The notes under the pieces: model-generated
Databases searched by the model: none
What the model was told of the DNA's origin: nothing
The model's input: only the letters and a program-made list of their open reading frames with translations
Assembly (NCBI GenBank): GCA_965199055.1
Contig: CBDAQR010000013.1
Coordinates: forward strand, 1 to 41,709
Source of the DNA: CBDAQR01 sp965199055
GTDB taxonomy: Bacteria; Pseudomonadota; Gammaproteobacteria; Pseudomonadales; Halieaceae
DNA: 41,709 nt
Direction of reading: 5' to 3'
Position numbers and translations under genes: made by a program
In this document: positions 14,848-21,481 of the stretch, piece after piece
Numbering within the stretch: position 1 is the stretch's first letter
Layout: every line of letters starts with the position of its first letter

Positions 14848-15627
14848 TTAATTGGCTTCGGTGGCATAACCTTTCTGGCGCATCGCATTGACGAACGATG
14901 CCATGACATCCGGATGGCTGCGTGCGTCGGTGATTTTTTCCAAATTGTGTTCGGCGAGAAGTTCGTTGAATTGCGTATCGGTGATGGTTTTCGCACCGAA
15001 CGCCGCGCCGACCACGTCCATCAAACCTCTGAAGTCAATGATTTCATTGGGTTCCGGTGCCGAATCAGATGTAGCCAAATCGGATGTAGCCCGATCGGTT
15101 TTATCGGTTCGTTTCAAAAAATTCGGAATGTCGCCCAAATGATCTGCATCTGCAGTATCTGCAGTATCTGCAGTATCTGCAGTATCTGCAGTATCTGCAG
15201 TATCTGCAGTATCTGCAGTATCTGCAGTATCTGCAGTATCCGGTTCCAGCTGTGGTTCGGATTCCGGACCACCACCCAAATCGACATCATCACCTAATTT
15301 GTCGGCGGTCACGGCACCTGTCGGTTCGATTGGACCGCCGCGACGCCTGCGCCACGTGCCATCAGCATTCAGCGCGCGGCTGGATGCATGGATGTTTTCG
15401 TCCCACACCGCACCGGTTGCGTCTGTTTCCGGTGCGTCGTTTGATTGCGGCGTATCCAGTTGCGGTTGCGGAATCGCAGTGTTGTCGACGCGCGCTTGTT
15501 CAAGTTCGGCGTCCACGTCGTCCGCATCTGGTTCCGGCGCGATAGTGACAACCGCTGCAGGTTGTTTGTCACTGATAAACGCTTGCAATTCGGCAAGCTT
15601 CTCAAATTTAACGGTCAGTTCGAACAT
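14848..15627 (-). CDS. Acidic protein with Thr-Ala-Asp repeats
   Basis: The ATG at 15627 has GGAGGATCAA directly upstream, so the 30-bp longer start is rejected. The 259-residue product is strongly acidic. It has a short N-terminal domain (MFELTVKFEKLAELQAFI), a disordered Asp/Glu/Pro region, a (Thr-Ala-Asp) tract, and a C-terminal helical domain (DFRGLMDVVGAAFGAKTI and DVMASFVNAMRQKGY). No family was recognised. It is first in the replication operon, so a DNA-mimic, anti-host or replisome-accessory role is possible but unproven. It includes GAVTADKLGDD, identical to the repeat unit of the tail-fibre gene at 30091-30510. Confidence 0.75.
   Translation of the reverse strand: MFELTVKFEKLAELQAFISDKQPAAVVTIAPEPDADDVDAELEQARVDNTAIPQPQLDTPQSNDAPETDATGAVWDENIHASSRALNADGTWRRRRGGPIEPTGAVTADKLGDDVDLGGGPESEPQLEPDTADTADTADTADTADTADTADTADTADTADADHLGDIPNFLKRTDKTDRATSDLATSDSAPEPNEIIDFRGLMDVVGAAFGAKTITDTQFNELLAEHNLEKITDARSHPDVMASFVNAMRQKGYATEAN
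15152..15241 (-). repeat. 9-bp coding repeats (Thr-Ala-Asp) x9-10
   Basis: Nine perfect copies of GCAGTATCT (15152-15232) plus an altered tenth. They encode Thr-Ala-Asp on the minus strand. Perfect identity at the DNA level points to slippage. Confidence 0.95.
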
Positions 15628-15656
15628 TTGATCCTCCGTAATTTCGAACGTACACA

Positions 15657-15684
15657 ATTATAGACGAGATTGGTGTGTTGTAAA
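15657..15684 (-). promoter_or_regulatory. Promoter of the minus-strand replication unit
   Basis: On the minus strand TTTACA (15684-15679), a 16-bp spacer and a perfect TATAAT (15662-15657), 30 bp before the ATG at 15627. Confidence 0.8.
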
Positions 15685-15688
15685 TTAT

Positions 15689-15704
15689 AAAATTATGTAA
15701 TTTT
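15689..15704. promoter_or_regulatory. Candidate operator dyad AAAATTATGTAATTTT
   Basis: A perfect 7+2+7 dyad between two divergent promoters: 4 bp from the minus-strand -35 box and 4 bp from the plus-strand one (5 bp if the shared 14-bp core is counted). A protein bound here could control both units. The same core is found at 7179-7192 in the same position relative to a -35 box. Confidence 0.7.
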
Positions 15705-15708
15705 GCGC

Positions 15709-15736
15709 TTGACCACGTTTGTACATCGTATATGGT
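15709..15736 (+). promoter_or_regulatory. Promoter of the plus-strand helicase-clamp-holin unit
   Basis: TTGACC (15709-15714), a 16-bp spacer and TATGGT (15731-15736), a moderate -10 box, 32 bp before the ATG at 15769. The 16-bp spacer is the same as in the other promoters of the window. Confidence 0.65.
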
Positions 15737-15768
15737 CGAATTATCGCAACGTAATAAAGGATCCTGAA

Positions 15769-16176
15769 ATGATCACGCTTACAATCAAAAAACACAAAAC
15801 CCCGAAATGGGTTTCCCGACATCGTGTGTTTGAGGCCGGGGATGCTTATCGGCGTCCACTGCAATTGCAGATCCCGCTACCCGGTGGGAGTCTGGCGACA
15901 ATCGAATTTTACGAGTTGGTCAAAACCACCAGCGCGCCAGTCGATAACCGGTTCGATCCAATCGGTGACTGGATCAAGAACCCGGCGGTATCAGTTGACC
16001 TCGGCGACGTGGACAAGATCAAATTGAGTCATGGTCGGGAACTATATTTTCAGAACCGTGACAGAAAGAGTGTGGCTCTAGAGGGGCTGACACCCAACGA
16101 GGTCGATCGCATTTGGGGGCGCTGGCACAAGCCACCCGTTGCACATTTTGAATTGAACGAAAAGGGACCCGAATAA
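15769..16176 (+). CDS. Unknown early protein, 135 aa
   Basis: Not recognised. The ATG at 15769 has AAAGGATCCTGAA upstream, so the earlier frame to 15703 is rejected. The N-terminus is basic (MITLTIKKHKTPKWVSRHR), and the rest alternates hydrophobic and polar residues in a way suggesting beta strands (LQLQIPLPGGSLATIEFYEL), with an ELYFQNRDRKSVALEGL segment and a mildly acidic end. It is the first gene after the promoter at 15709. Its stop overlaps the next start as TAATG. A host-takeover or replication-support protein is a guess from position alone. Confidence 0.7.
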   Translation: MITLTIKKHKTPKWVSRHRVFEAGDAYRRPLQLQIPLPGGSLATIEFYELVKTTSAPVDNRFDPIGDWIKNPAVSVDLGDVDKIKLSHGRELYFQNRDRKSVALEGLTPNEVDRIWGRWHKPPVAHFELNEKGPE

Positions 16177-16322
16177 TGTACGAATTTTTTGAACTCGACG
16201 AAGTCGAAGTCATCGACACGCTCGCGTCGCTCCCGGGCTGGGATAGCACGCTCGCCGCCGAAACGTACCAGCCGCCGATTGACGACGACGATGCCGACAA
16301 TACGCATGCCGACGCTTCGTGA
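16176..16322 (+). CDS. Small acidic protein, 48 aa
   Basis: The ATG overlaps the previous stop (TAATG), with AAAAGGGACC 8 bp upstream. The 48-residue product MYEFFELDEVEVIDTLASL... is highly acidic, with an Asp cluster near residue 37, and ends 32 bp inside the helicase gene in another frame. No family was recognised. Strong coupling on both sides supports that it is translated. Small acidic phage proteins of this kind often bind host proteins, which remains a guess here. Confidence 0.55.
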   Translation: MYEFFELDEVEVIDTLASLPGWDSTLAAETYQPPIDDDDADNTHADAS

Positions 16323-17970
16323 TTATCAACTGGACCTCAAGGATCGGGTGCTGAACGCACCCGGTCACGTCTTGTGCGTCATGCCGACCGGCGGCGGCAA
16401 ATCGGTTTTTCTGGCCAATCTCGTGTCCGAACGTGACCACCCATGCGCTGTGATCGCACACCGGCGTGAGATCATATCCCAGTTGTCGTTGCATCTTGCG
16501 TCATGGGGTGTGCGACATCGCATTATTGCGCCACGTCCGGTGGTACGGCTGATCACCAACCAGCATCGCAAACAATTCGGTGCGTCGTTTTACGCGCCGA
16601 TCGCATCCGTTGGTGTCGCGTCGATCCAGACGCTGGCGTCCAAGACGTTCGCGGCGCATGATTGGGCGCAACAGTGCCGGACCGTCGTTCTGGACGAAGC
16701 GCACCATTATTTGCGCCAGAACCGTTTCGGCGAAACGTGCACGATGTTTCCCCACGCACAATTTCTCGGCATGACCGCCACGCCGCGCCGCGCGGATAAC
16801 AAGGCGCTCGGCGCGCAAGCCGATGGCCTGTTCGACACGATGGTTTGCGGTCCGACGACTGGTCGCCTGATCGCCGACGGCTGGTTGTCCGATTACCGAT
16901 ACATCGCCGCTGGAGACATTGACCTGTCCGACGTCGCAATCACCAAGACCGGTGATTACAGTCCGACCGGCCTCAAGGCAGCGCTGTCAAAATCCGAAAT
17001 TGTCGGTGACATCGTGACCGAATACCAGCGCCACGCAGCGGGCAAGCAGGGGATCACGTTCGCCGCCGACGTGGAGTCCGCACAGCACATCGCTGAACAG
17101 TATCGCAACGCCGGGATCGCCGCCGAATGCATCCATGCCAAAACCGATGACGCGCTGCGCAATGCATTGATCGACAAGTTTCGGATGGGTGATGTCACGC
17201 AATTGGTCAACGTCGATCTGTTTGGCGAAGGGTTTGACGTGCCTGGCGTCGAGGTGGTCAGCATGGCGCGCCCGACACAGAGTCTTGCATTGTTCCTTCA
17301 GCAATGCGGCAGGTCGCTACGCGTCGCACCGGGCAAAGAGCGCGCCATCATCATCGATCATGTTAGCAACTGGAAGCGTCACGGCCTGCCGGACAGTCCG
17401 CGCGAGTGGTCGCTGGACGCAAACCCGCGCCGCCGGAACAGTGCGTCGGACGGTGGTCCGAAATTGCGCATCTGCGTGGAATGCACACAACCGCATTCGG
17501 CGCATCTGAACACATGCCCGTGGTGTGGCGCTGAACGTCCAGCACCCGTCGCGCGTCAGACCATCGATCAGGTCGAAGGCAATCTGACGGAACTCGATCC
17601 CAACGTGCTGATGGCGCTGCGCGAAACCGTGAAATTGGAGACGCCGGAGTCGATGGCCGATCGCGTCGGTCATGTCGCTGGCGCGCCTGCCGGGATTGCC
17701 GCGTTCCGGCGGCAAACGGAACGGATCGAGACGCAACACAAACTGGCTGAAGCAATCGACCTGTGGGCCGGTGCACAACGCGATGTGGGCTTACGAGTTG
17801 AGGAAATGTACCGATTGTTTTACAGTACGTTTGGCGTCGATGTCTTGTCGGCGCAAAACAAGAAGAGCCGGGAAATGGCCGAATTACAGTCGCGCATCGA
17901 GCGTGACATTATCGCAACATGCAGTGCAAGCCGCACACAAAACGAAAAGGACTCAAATCATGAAAATTGA
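16291..17970 (+). CDS. SF2 DEAH-type helicase with zinc finger
   Basis: A 559-residue ATP-dependent helicase. Motif I MPTGGGKSVFL (residues about 30-40), motif II DEAHH (about 135), motif III GMTATPRR (about 160), and motif VI QQCGRSLR (about 338) are all present. A Cys4 zinc finger, CVEC...CPWC at about 395-411, follows. DYQLDL before motif I is the Q-type opening of the ResIII/UvrB branch. Phage members of this group remodel forks or help recombination. The ATG at 16291 or 16306 both fit; the frame is open to 16189 but the small acidic gene occupies that part. Its last codons overlap the clamp start. Confidence 0.9.
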   Translation: MPTIRMPTLRDYQLDLKDRVLNAPGHVLCVMPTGGGKSVFLANLVSERDHPCAVIAHRREIISQLSLHLASWGVRHRIIAPRPVVRLITNQHRKQFGASFYAPIASVGVASIQTLASKTFAAHDWAQQCRTVVLDEAHHYLRQNRFGETCTMFPHAQFLGMTATPRRADNKALGAQADGLFDTMVCGPTTGRLIADGWLSDYRYIAAGDIDLSDVAITKTGDYSPTGLKAALSKSEIVGDIVTEYQRHAAGKQGITFAADVESAQHIAEQYRNAGIAAECIHAKTDDALRNALIDKFRMGDVTQLVNVDLFGEGFDVPGVEVVSMARPTQSLALFLQQCGRSLRVAPGKERAIIIDHVSNWKRHGLPDSPREWSLDANPRRRNSASDGGPKLRICVECTQPHSAHLNTCPWCGAERPAPVARQTIDQVEGNLTELDPNVLMALRETVKLETPESMADRVGHVAGAPAGIAAFRRQTERIETQHKLAEAIDLWAGAQRDVGLRVEEMYRLFYSTFGVDVLSAQNKKSREMAELQSRIERDIIATCSASRTQNEKDSNHEN

Positions 17971-19204
17971 ACGCAAAAAACTGACAACCGCGCTGAACCG
18001 CCTGAAATCGGTCTGGGACAGACGCACCACGATCCCGATACTGAAATGTGTGCGCGTCACGGAAACATGCGATAGCATCCAGCTGACCGTCACCGATCCG
18101 GATCGCACACTGGACATCACAGTGTACGGTGAAGTCAGCTTGAAAGATGATGCCGAAACATGCCTGATTGATCCGGAATTGCTGATCAAAGCTGTCAAAA
18201 ACGCACCGAAAACCGTCACGGAAATTGAACTGAACATCAAGCATGATACGTCCGTGACGTTCACGGCGGGCGCAATGGTGCTGACGTTCAACGGGCAGAT
18301 ACCGAGCGCCAACTGGCCGCTCTTGCCTGACACATCTCACTATACGCGCAAATTCTGGACTATTGATGCCGATGATCTGAAAGAGTGGCTCGACCATTGC
18401 GCGATGAGCATTTCGAACGAAGAGGCGCGGTATTATCTGAACGGCGTTTATTTTGACACGCACCCGAGATGGGGCGACGAAATCAGGATAGTTGCGACGA
18501 ACGGTCACCGTGCGTCCGTGCATAATGCGCCTCGTCCCGTTGGAATGGAGAACCTGATCGAGTGTTATTCCGGCTACGGCGCAAAAAAAGAAGACGATGT
18601 CGTACACGACGGTTTTATCTTGCGGCGCGCGTGCGCGCTGGCGTGGCGTGACATGATCAAACGTGGTGAATGGTCTGGCAAACTGAATTTTGTTTTACGC
18701 GGTCCGTATTTGGAGGTGACGTGCAACGCCGTAGGCAACTGGGTCTGGCGCACCAAGCCGATTGATGGATCATTCCCCGACTGGTCGCGTGTGGTGCCAT
18801 TGAGAGAACCGGATTATTCGCACGTTGTGTCGAAACAGGATCTGATGGACGTTGCGAAGCTGGCTCACAGTTTTGATCTCAAAGGTGTCACGGAAAACAA
18901 GAGCGGTTCAATTCGTCTGGGTTACCACATCAACGGTGTTCACGTGACCGGTATCTTTGACAACGACACACAGGATCGGTTCGCAATGACGATCGGCGAT
19001 CCGGTGGGGGGTGAACTGGTTGCCGCTGCATTCTGCGACCGGTACGTGTTGGAGATGTGCCAGACCTATACGGACGCGAAAACGCTCAGGTTCGATATGT
19101 GGCCTGACAAGACCGGCCTGACAAAAAGTCCTGTGGTCATCAGGGACACCAGGCGCGACGACAAACTGATCGTTCTGATGCCTGCGAAGATGCCGCGCGT
19201 GTAA
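17960..19204 (+). CDS. dnaN: DNA polymerase sliding clamp (beta subunit-like)
   Basis: The ATG follows AAAAGGACTCAAATC. The 414-residue protein carries hallmark clamp stretches: LKCVRVTETCDSIQLTVTD in domain 1, YYLNGVYFD then VATNGHRAS in domain 2, PDWSRVVPL, and a C-terminal VVIRDTRRDDKLIVLMPAKM. Bacterial beta clamps are three-domain dimers of about 370 residues, so it is slightly longer. It would tether the phage polymerase to DNA. Clamp genes are uncommon in phages of this size, and one paired with a family B polymerase is notable. The 5' end overlaps the helicase stop by 11 bp. Confidence 0.9.
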   Translation: MKIERKKLTTALNRLKSVWDRRTTIPILKCVRVTETCDSIQLTVTDPDRTLDITVYGEVSLKDDAETCLIDPELLIKAVKNAPKTVTEIELNIKHDTSVTFTAGAMVLTFNGQIPSANWPLLPDTSHYTRKFWTIDADDLKEWLDHCAMSISNEEARYYLNGVYFDTHPRWGDEIRIVATNGHRASVHNAPRPVGMENLIECYSGYGAKKEDDVVHDGFILRRACALAWRDMIKRGEWSGKLNFVLRGPYLEVTCNAVGNWVWRTKPIDGSFPDWSRVVPLREPDYSHVVSKQDLMDVAKLAHSFDLKGVTENKSGSIRLGYHINGVHVTGIFDNDTQDRFAMTIGDPVGGELVAAAFCDRYVLEMCQTYTDAKTLRFDMWPDKTGLTKSPVVIRDTRRDDKLIVLMPAKMPRV

Positions 19205-19247
19205 AGGGATGAAGGTATCCCCTAATACCTAGAGGCTGCCTTTTGCA
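19205..19247. other. Gap after the clamp gene with small dyad
   Basis: AGGTAT and ATACCT (19213-19230 area, 6-base spacer) form a weak hairpin just after the clamp stop, followed by CTGCCTTTTG. It might be a weak terminator between the clamp gene and the convergent peptide gene. Confidence 0.35.
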
Positions 19248-19364
19248 TCAATAGCATCTCGGAGGGATGCGCAGAAGCCAACCAAGATCGCAAGCTGTGG
19301 CGACGCCAGCCAACCCAAGCCCTGCAATTGCGGCAATGGCTACAGTTAGAAGAACCTTGTTCAT
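19248..19364 (-). CDS. Tiny exported peptide precursor, 38 aa
   Basis: An ATG at 19364 with GGAG 8 bases upstream starts a 38-residue product. It has a Lys at position 3, an 18-residue hydrophobic core and a VATA|C signal-peptidase-type site. The predicted mature peptide is CDLGWLLRIPPRCY, with a Cys at each end. A disulphide-closed loop is possible; the RIPPRC end recalls the SIPPxC loop of Bowman-Birk type inhibitors, though this may be chance. A lipoprotein is a second option because Cys follows the cleavage site. It runs against its neighbours and its start lies opposite the leader of the Ala-rich gene. Function unknown. Confidence 0.55.
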   Translation of the reverse strand: MNKVLLTVAIAAIAGLGLAGVATACDLGWLLRIPPRCY

Positions 19365-19394
19365 CTTACCAACTCCGTGAAAGGACTCAAAACC

Positions 19395-20060
19395 ATGCAA
19401 GCATATCACAATGATCCCGCTCTCAAAATTCATTGTCTTGAATTGATGGCTGACCATCGTTCTGCTGATCGATTGGTGCAAAGTCATGGTTATTGGGGAG
19501 ATGGAAGAGGGTGCGCCGTAGGTTGTCTTTTGCATAGTCTGGGAGGAAGTCCGAGCGATCACCTTGACTATGAGCGTCTCGTCGGGGTGCCGGAAATTTT
19601 AGCGGTATTGGAAGACTCAATTTTTGAGAGTTTGCCTGTTGAAGACGCCCAGGAATGGCCCGAACGGTTTCTCGACGCTATACCAGTCGGCGCTGACTTG
19701 TCGCGTGTCAGCTGGCAATTTCTGGATTGGGTGTTGGGCGAGCTACCACCGACTGATCACGAGGATGTAAGTCTTGCGATTGAGCAAGTTCGCACAACCG
19801 TATTGCAGCCGTTGTCACGCGGCGAAACTGTCGACAAAAAAATAATTAATGCTGCTTGCGCTGTTGCTGCCGATGCGGCTGCTGTTTGTGCTGCTCGTGC
19901 GGCTTTTTGTGCTGCTCGTGCGGCTTTTTGTGCTGCTCGTGCTGTTGCTTACGCTACCGTTTACGCCACTTATGCTAGTGATCGTACTAATTATATTGGT
20001 TATGCCGCTCACAAACGACAAGCAGATAAGTTGATCGAGCTTTTGAAGGCAACGATATGA
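19395..20060 (+). CDS. Ala-rich repeat protein, copy 2
   Basis: A 221-residue full-length family member. The ATG at 19395 follows AAAGGACTCAAAACC. The N-terminal globular part carries HGYWGDGRGCAVGCLLHSL, DYERLVGVPEILAVLEDSI, EDAQEWPERFLDAIPVGADL and SRVSWQFLDWVLGEL. These mark an uncharacterised phage family whose conserved GCxVGC cysteines suggest metal binding or a disulphide. The C-terminus is an Ala tract with repeated AARAAFC units and a conserved end HKRQADKLIELLKA. It overlaps the next gene by 4 bp (ATGA) and lies immediately before the holin area, so a lysis-linked role is possible. Confidence 0.8.
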   Translation: MQAYHNDPALKIHCLELMADHRSADRLVQSHGYWGDGRGCAVGCLLHSLGGSPSDHLDYERLVGVPEILAVLEDSIFESLPVEDAQEWPERFLDAIPVGADLSRVSWQFLDWVLGELPPTDHEDVSLAIEQVRTTVLQPLSRGETVDKKIINAACAVAADAAAVCAARAAFCAARAAFCAARAVAYATVYATYASDRTNYIGYAAHKRQADKLIELLKATI

Positions 20061-20254
20061 GTAAGTTAATTGATTTGATCTTTTTGCTCGCGATGCTTGC
20101 TCTGCAATTTTTGTGTTTCGTGGGCGGAATTTTAATTGTGCTGGCGTTCATTGAGAACCCGTCGCAAATGGGATGGTGGGTTTTGACAGCGGTTCCGGTT
20201 TTTGCATTCATACCAGCTATCAGGAATTTTGTAGCTGAAATCTATTGGTGTTGA
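20057..20254 (+). CDS. Small two-helix membrane protein
   Basis: A 65-residue protein with two predicted transmembrane helices: residues about 4-32 (IDLIFLLAMLALQFLCFVGG and on) and 40-56 (GWWVLTAVPVFAFIPAI). The ATG overlaps the stop of the Ala-rich gene and the next gene begins 2 bp after its stop. Position directly before a three-helix holin suggests a second holin, antiholin or pinholin-like partner. No family was recognised. Confidence 0.65.
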   Translation: MSKLIDLIFLLAMLALQFLCFVGGILIVLAFIENPSQMGWWVLTAVPVFAFIPAIRNFVAEIYWC

Positions 20255-20256
20255 AA

Positions 20257-20667
20257 ATGACATTCATTTTGTCGTTTGTGATGAAGTTTCTTGGTGGCGG
20301 CATCCTGAACAAGGTGCTCAGTCATCTTCAACAACGCGCTGAAACAGAGGTCGAGCGCGACAGGATCGCGTCGGAAGTCGCAATTGAGCACGTCAAGGCG
20401 GAGGTGGCATCCCGCCAGGCAGCGGCAGAAATTGTCAAGGCAGAACAAGGATGGTGGGTCACGGCAATGATTCGCCCCCTGTTCGCAATCCCGCTTGGGC
20501 TTTACTGGGCGAAAATCCTGATCTGGGACAAGATGTTGGGCTGGGGAACCACCGATCCGTTGACCGGAACGCACATTCCCGAATGGGCCGGATGGATTGT
20601 CGGGGCGTATTTTGTCACGCGACCATTTGAAAAAATTGGTCGATCATACATCCGGGGAAAACGTTGA
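20257..20667 (+). CDS. Three-helix holin, GTA type
   Basis: A 136-residue protein. The N-terminal segment is hydrophobic, followed by an amphipathic Glu/Arg-rich helix (EVERDRIASEVAIEHVKAEV) and then WWVTAMIRPLFAIPLGLYW and EWAGWIVGAYFVTRPFEKIGR. The WWVTAxxRP pattern is typical of the 3TM holin family of gene transfer agents and alphaproteobacterial phages. It would permeabilise the inner membrane at the end of infection to release or activate the endolysin. The ATG at 20257 is chosen because the frame above it overlaps the previous gene. It is followed after 14 bp by Ala-rich copy 3. Confidence 0.8.
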   Translation: MTFILSFVMKFLGGGILNKVLSHLQQRAETEVERDRIASEVAIEHVKAEVASRQAAAEIVKAEQGWWVTAMIRPLFAIPLGLYWAKILIWDKMLGWGTTDPLTGTHIPEWAGWIVGAYFVTRPFEKIGRSYIRGKR

Positions 20668-20681
20668 AAAGACCTAAAACT

Positions 20682-21434
20682 ATGCAAGCATATCATAATG
20701 ATCCCGCTCTCAAAATTCAGTGTCTCGAACTGATGGCTGACCATCGTGCTGCTGATCGATTAGCGCAAGGTCATGGTTATTGGAGAGACGAAAAAGGCTG
20801 TGCTGTAGGTTGTCTTTTGCATAGTCTGGGAGGAGAGCCTGATAACTATATCGACTATGAGCGGTTAATCGGGGTGCCAGAAATTCTAGCGGTACTGGAA
20901 GACTCAATTTTTGAAAATTTGTCCGCCGAAGACGCACAAGAATGGCCCGAACGGTTTCTCGACGCTATACCAGTCGGCGCTGACTTGTCGCGTGTCAGCT
21001 GGCAATTTTTGGATTGGGTGTTAAGCGACTTACCACCGACTGATCACGAGGATGTAAGTCTTGCGATTGAGCAAGTTCGCACAACAGTGTTGCAGCCGTT
21101 GTCACGCGGCGAAACCGTCGACAAAAAAATAATTAATGCTGCTTGCGCTGTTGCTGCCGATGCGGCTGCTGTTTGTGCTGTTCGTGCTGTTGCTTGTGCT
21201 GCTCGTGCGGCTTTTTGTGCTGTCACTTACGCCGTTTATGCTATCGATGCTGCTCGCGCCACTGCTCGTGCTGCTGATGCTGCTGATTATGCTGCTCGTA
21301 TTGCTTCTGTTTATGCTGTTGCTGATTATGCTGCCTGTGTTGCCGCTGCTGCTTATGATGCTGCTGCTGATGCTGCTCGTACTGTTCGCAAACGGCAAGC
21401 AAATAAGTTGATTGAACTTTTGAAGGCGGCGTGA
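20682..21434 (+). CDS. Ala-rich repeat protein, copy 3
   Basis: The longest family member, 250 residues, starting at the ATG with AAAAGACCTAAAACT upstream (a two-base variant of the leader of the other copies). The N-terminal 150 residues are nearly identical to copy 2 (HGYWRDEKGCAVGCLLHSL and so on), with mostly conservative changes. The Ala-rich C-terminal tract is longer and has more Tyr, Val and Asp positions. It ends KRQANKLIELLKA. GCT codons dominate in the tract, so it reads as a chain of GCTGCT and GCTGAT units prone to slippage. It flanks the holin on the other side from copy 2. Confidence 0.8.
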   Translation: MQAYHNDPALKIQCLELMADHRAADRLAQGHGYWRDEKGCAVGCLLHSLGGEPDNYIDYERLIGVPEILAVLEDSIFENLSAEDAQEWPERFLDAIPVGADLSRVSWQFLDWVLSDLPPTDHEDVSLAIEQVRTTVLQPLSRGETVDKKIINAACAVAADAAAVCAVRAVACAARAAFCAVTYAVYAIDAARATARAADAADYAARIASVYAVADYAACVAAAAYDAAADAARTVRKRQANKLIELLKAA

Positions 21435-21436
21435 AG

Positions 21437-21462
21437 GAGACAAACGATATGGTAATTGTCTC
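21437..21462. terminator. Weak stem-loop between convergent units
   Basis: GAGACAA (21437-21443) and TTGTCTC (21456-21462) with a 12-base loop, in the 47-bp gap between the last plus-strand gene and the endolysin stop. The stem is short and has no T-run. Confidence 0.35.
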
Positions 21463-21481
21463 TAATACGTGCTTGCCACCT

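Noticed and set aside
15152..15241. Possible CRISPR-like array
   Set aside because: Repeats are contiguous 9-bp coding units without spacers. The other arrays in the window are likewise spacer-free coding repeats.
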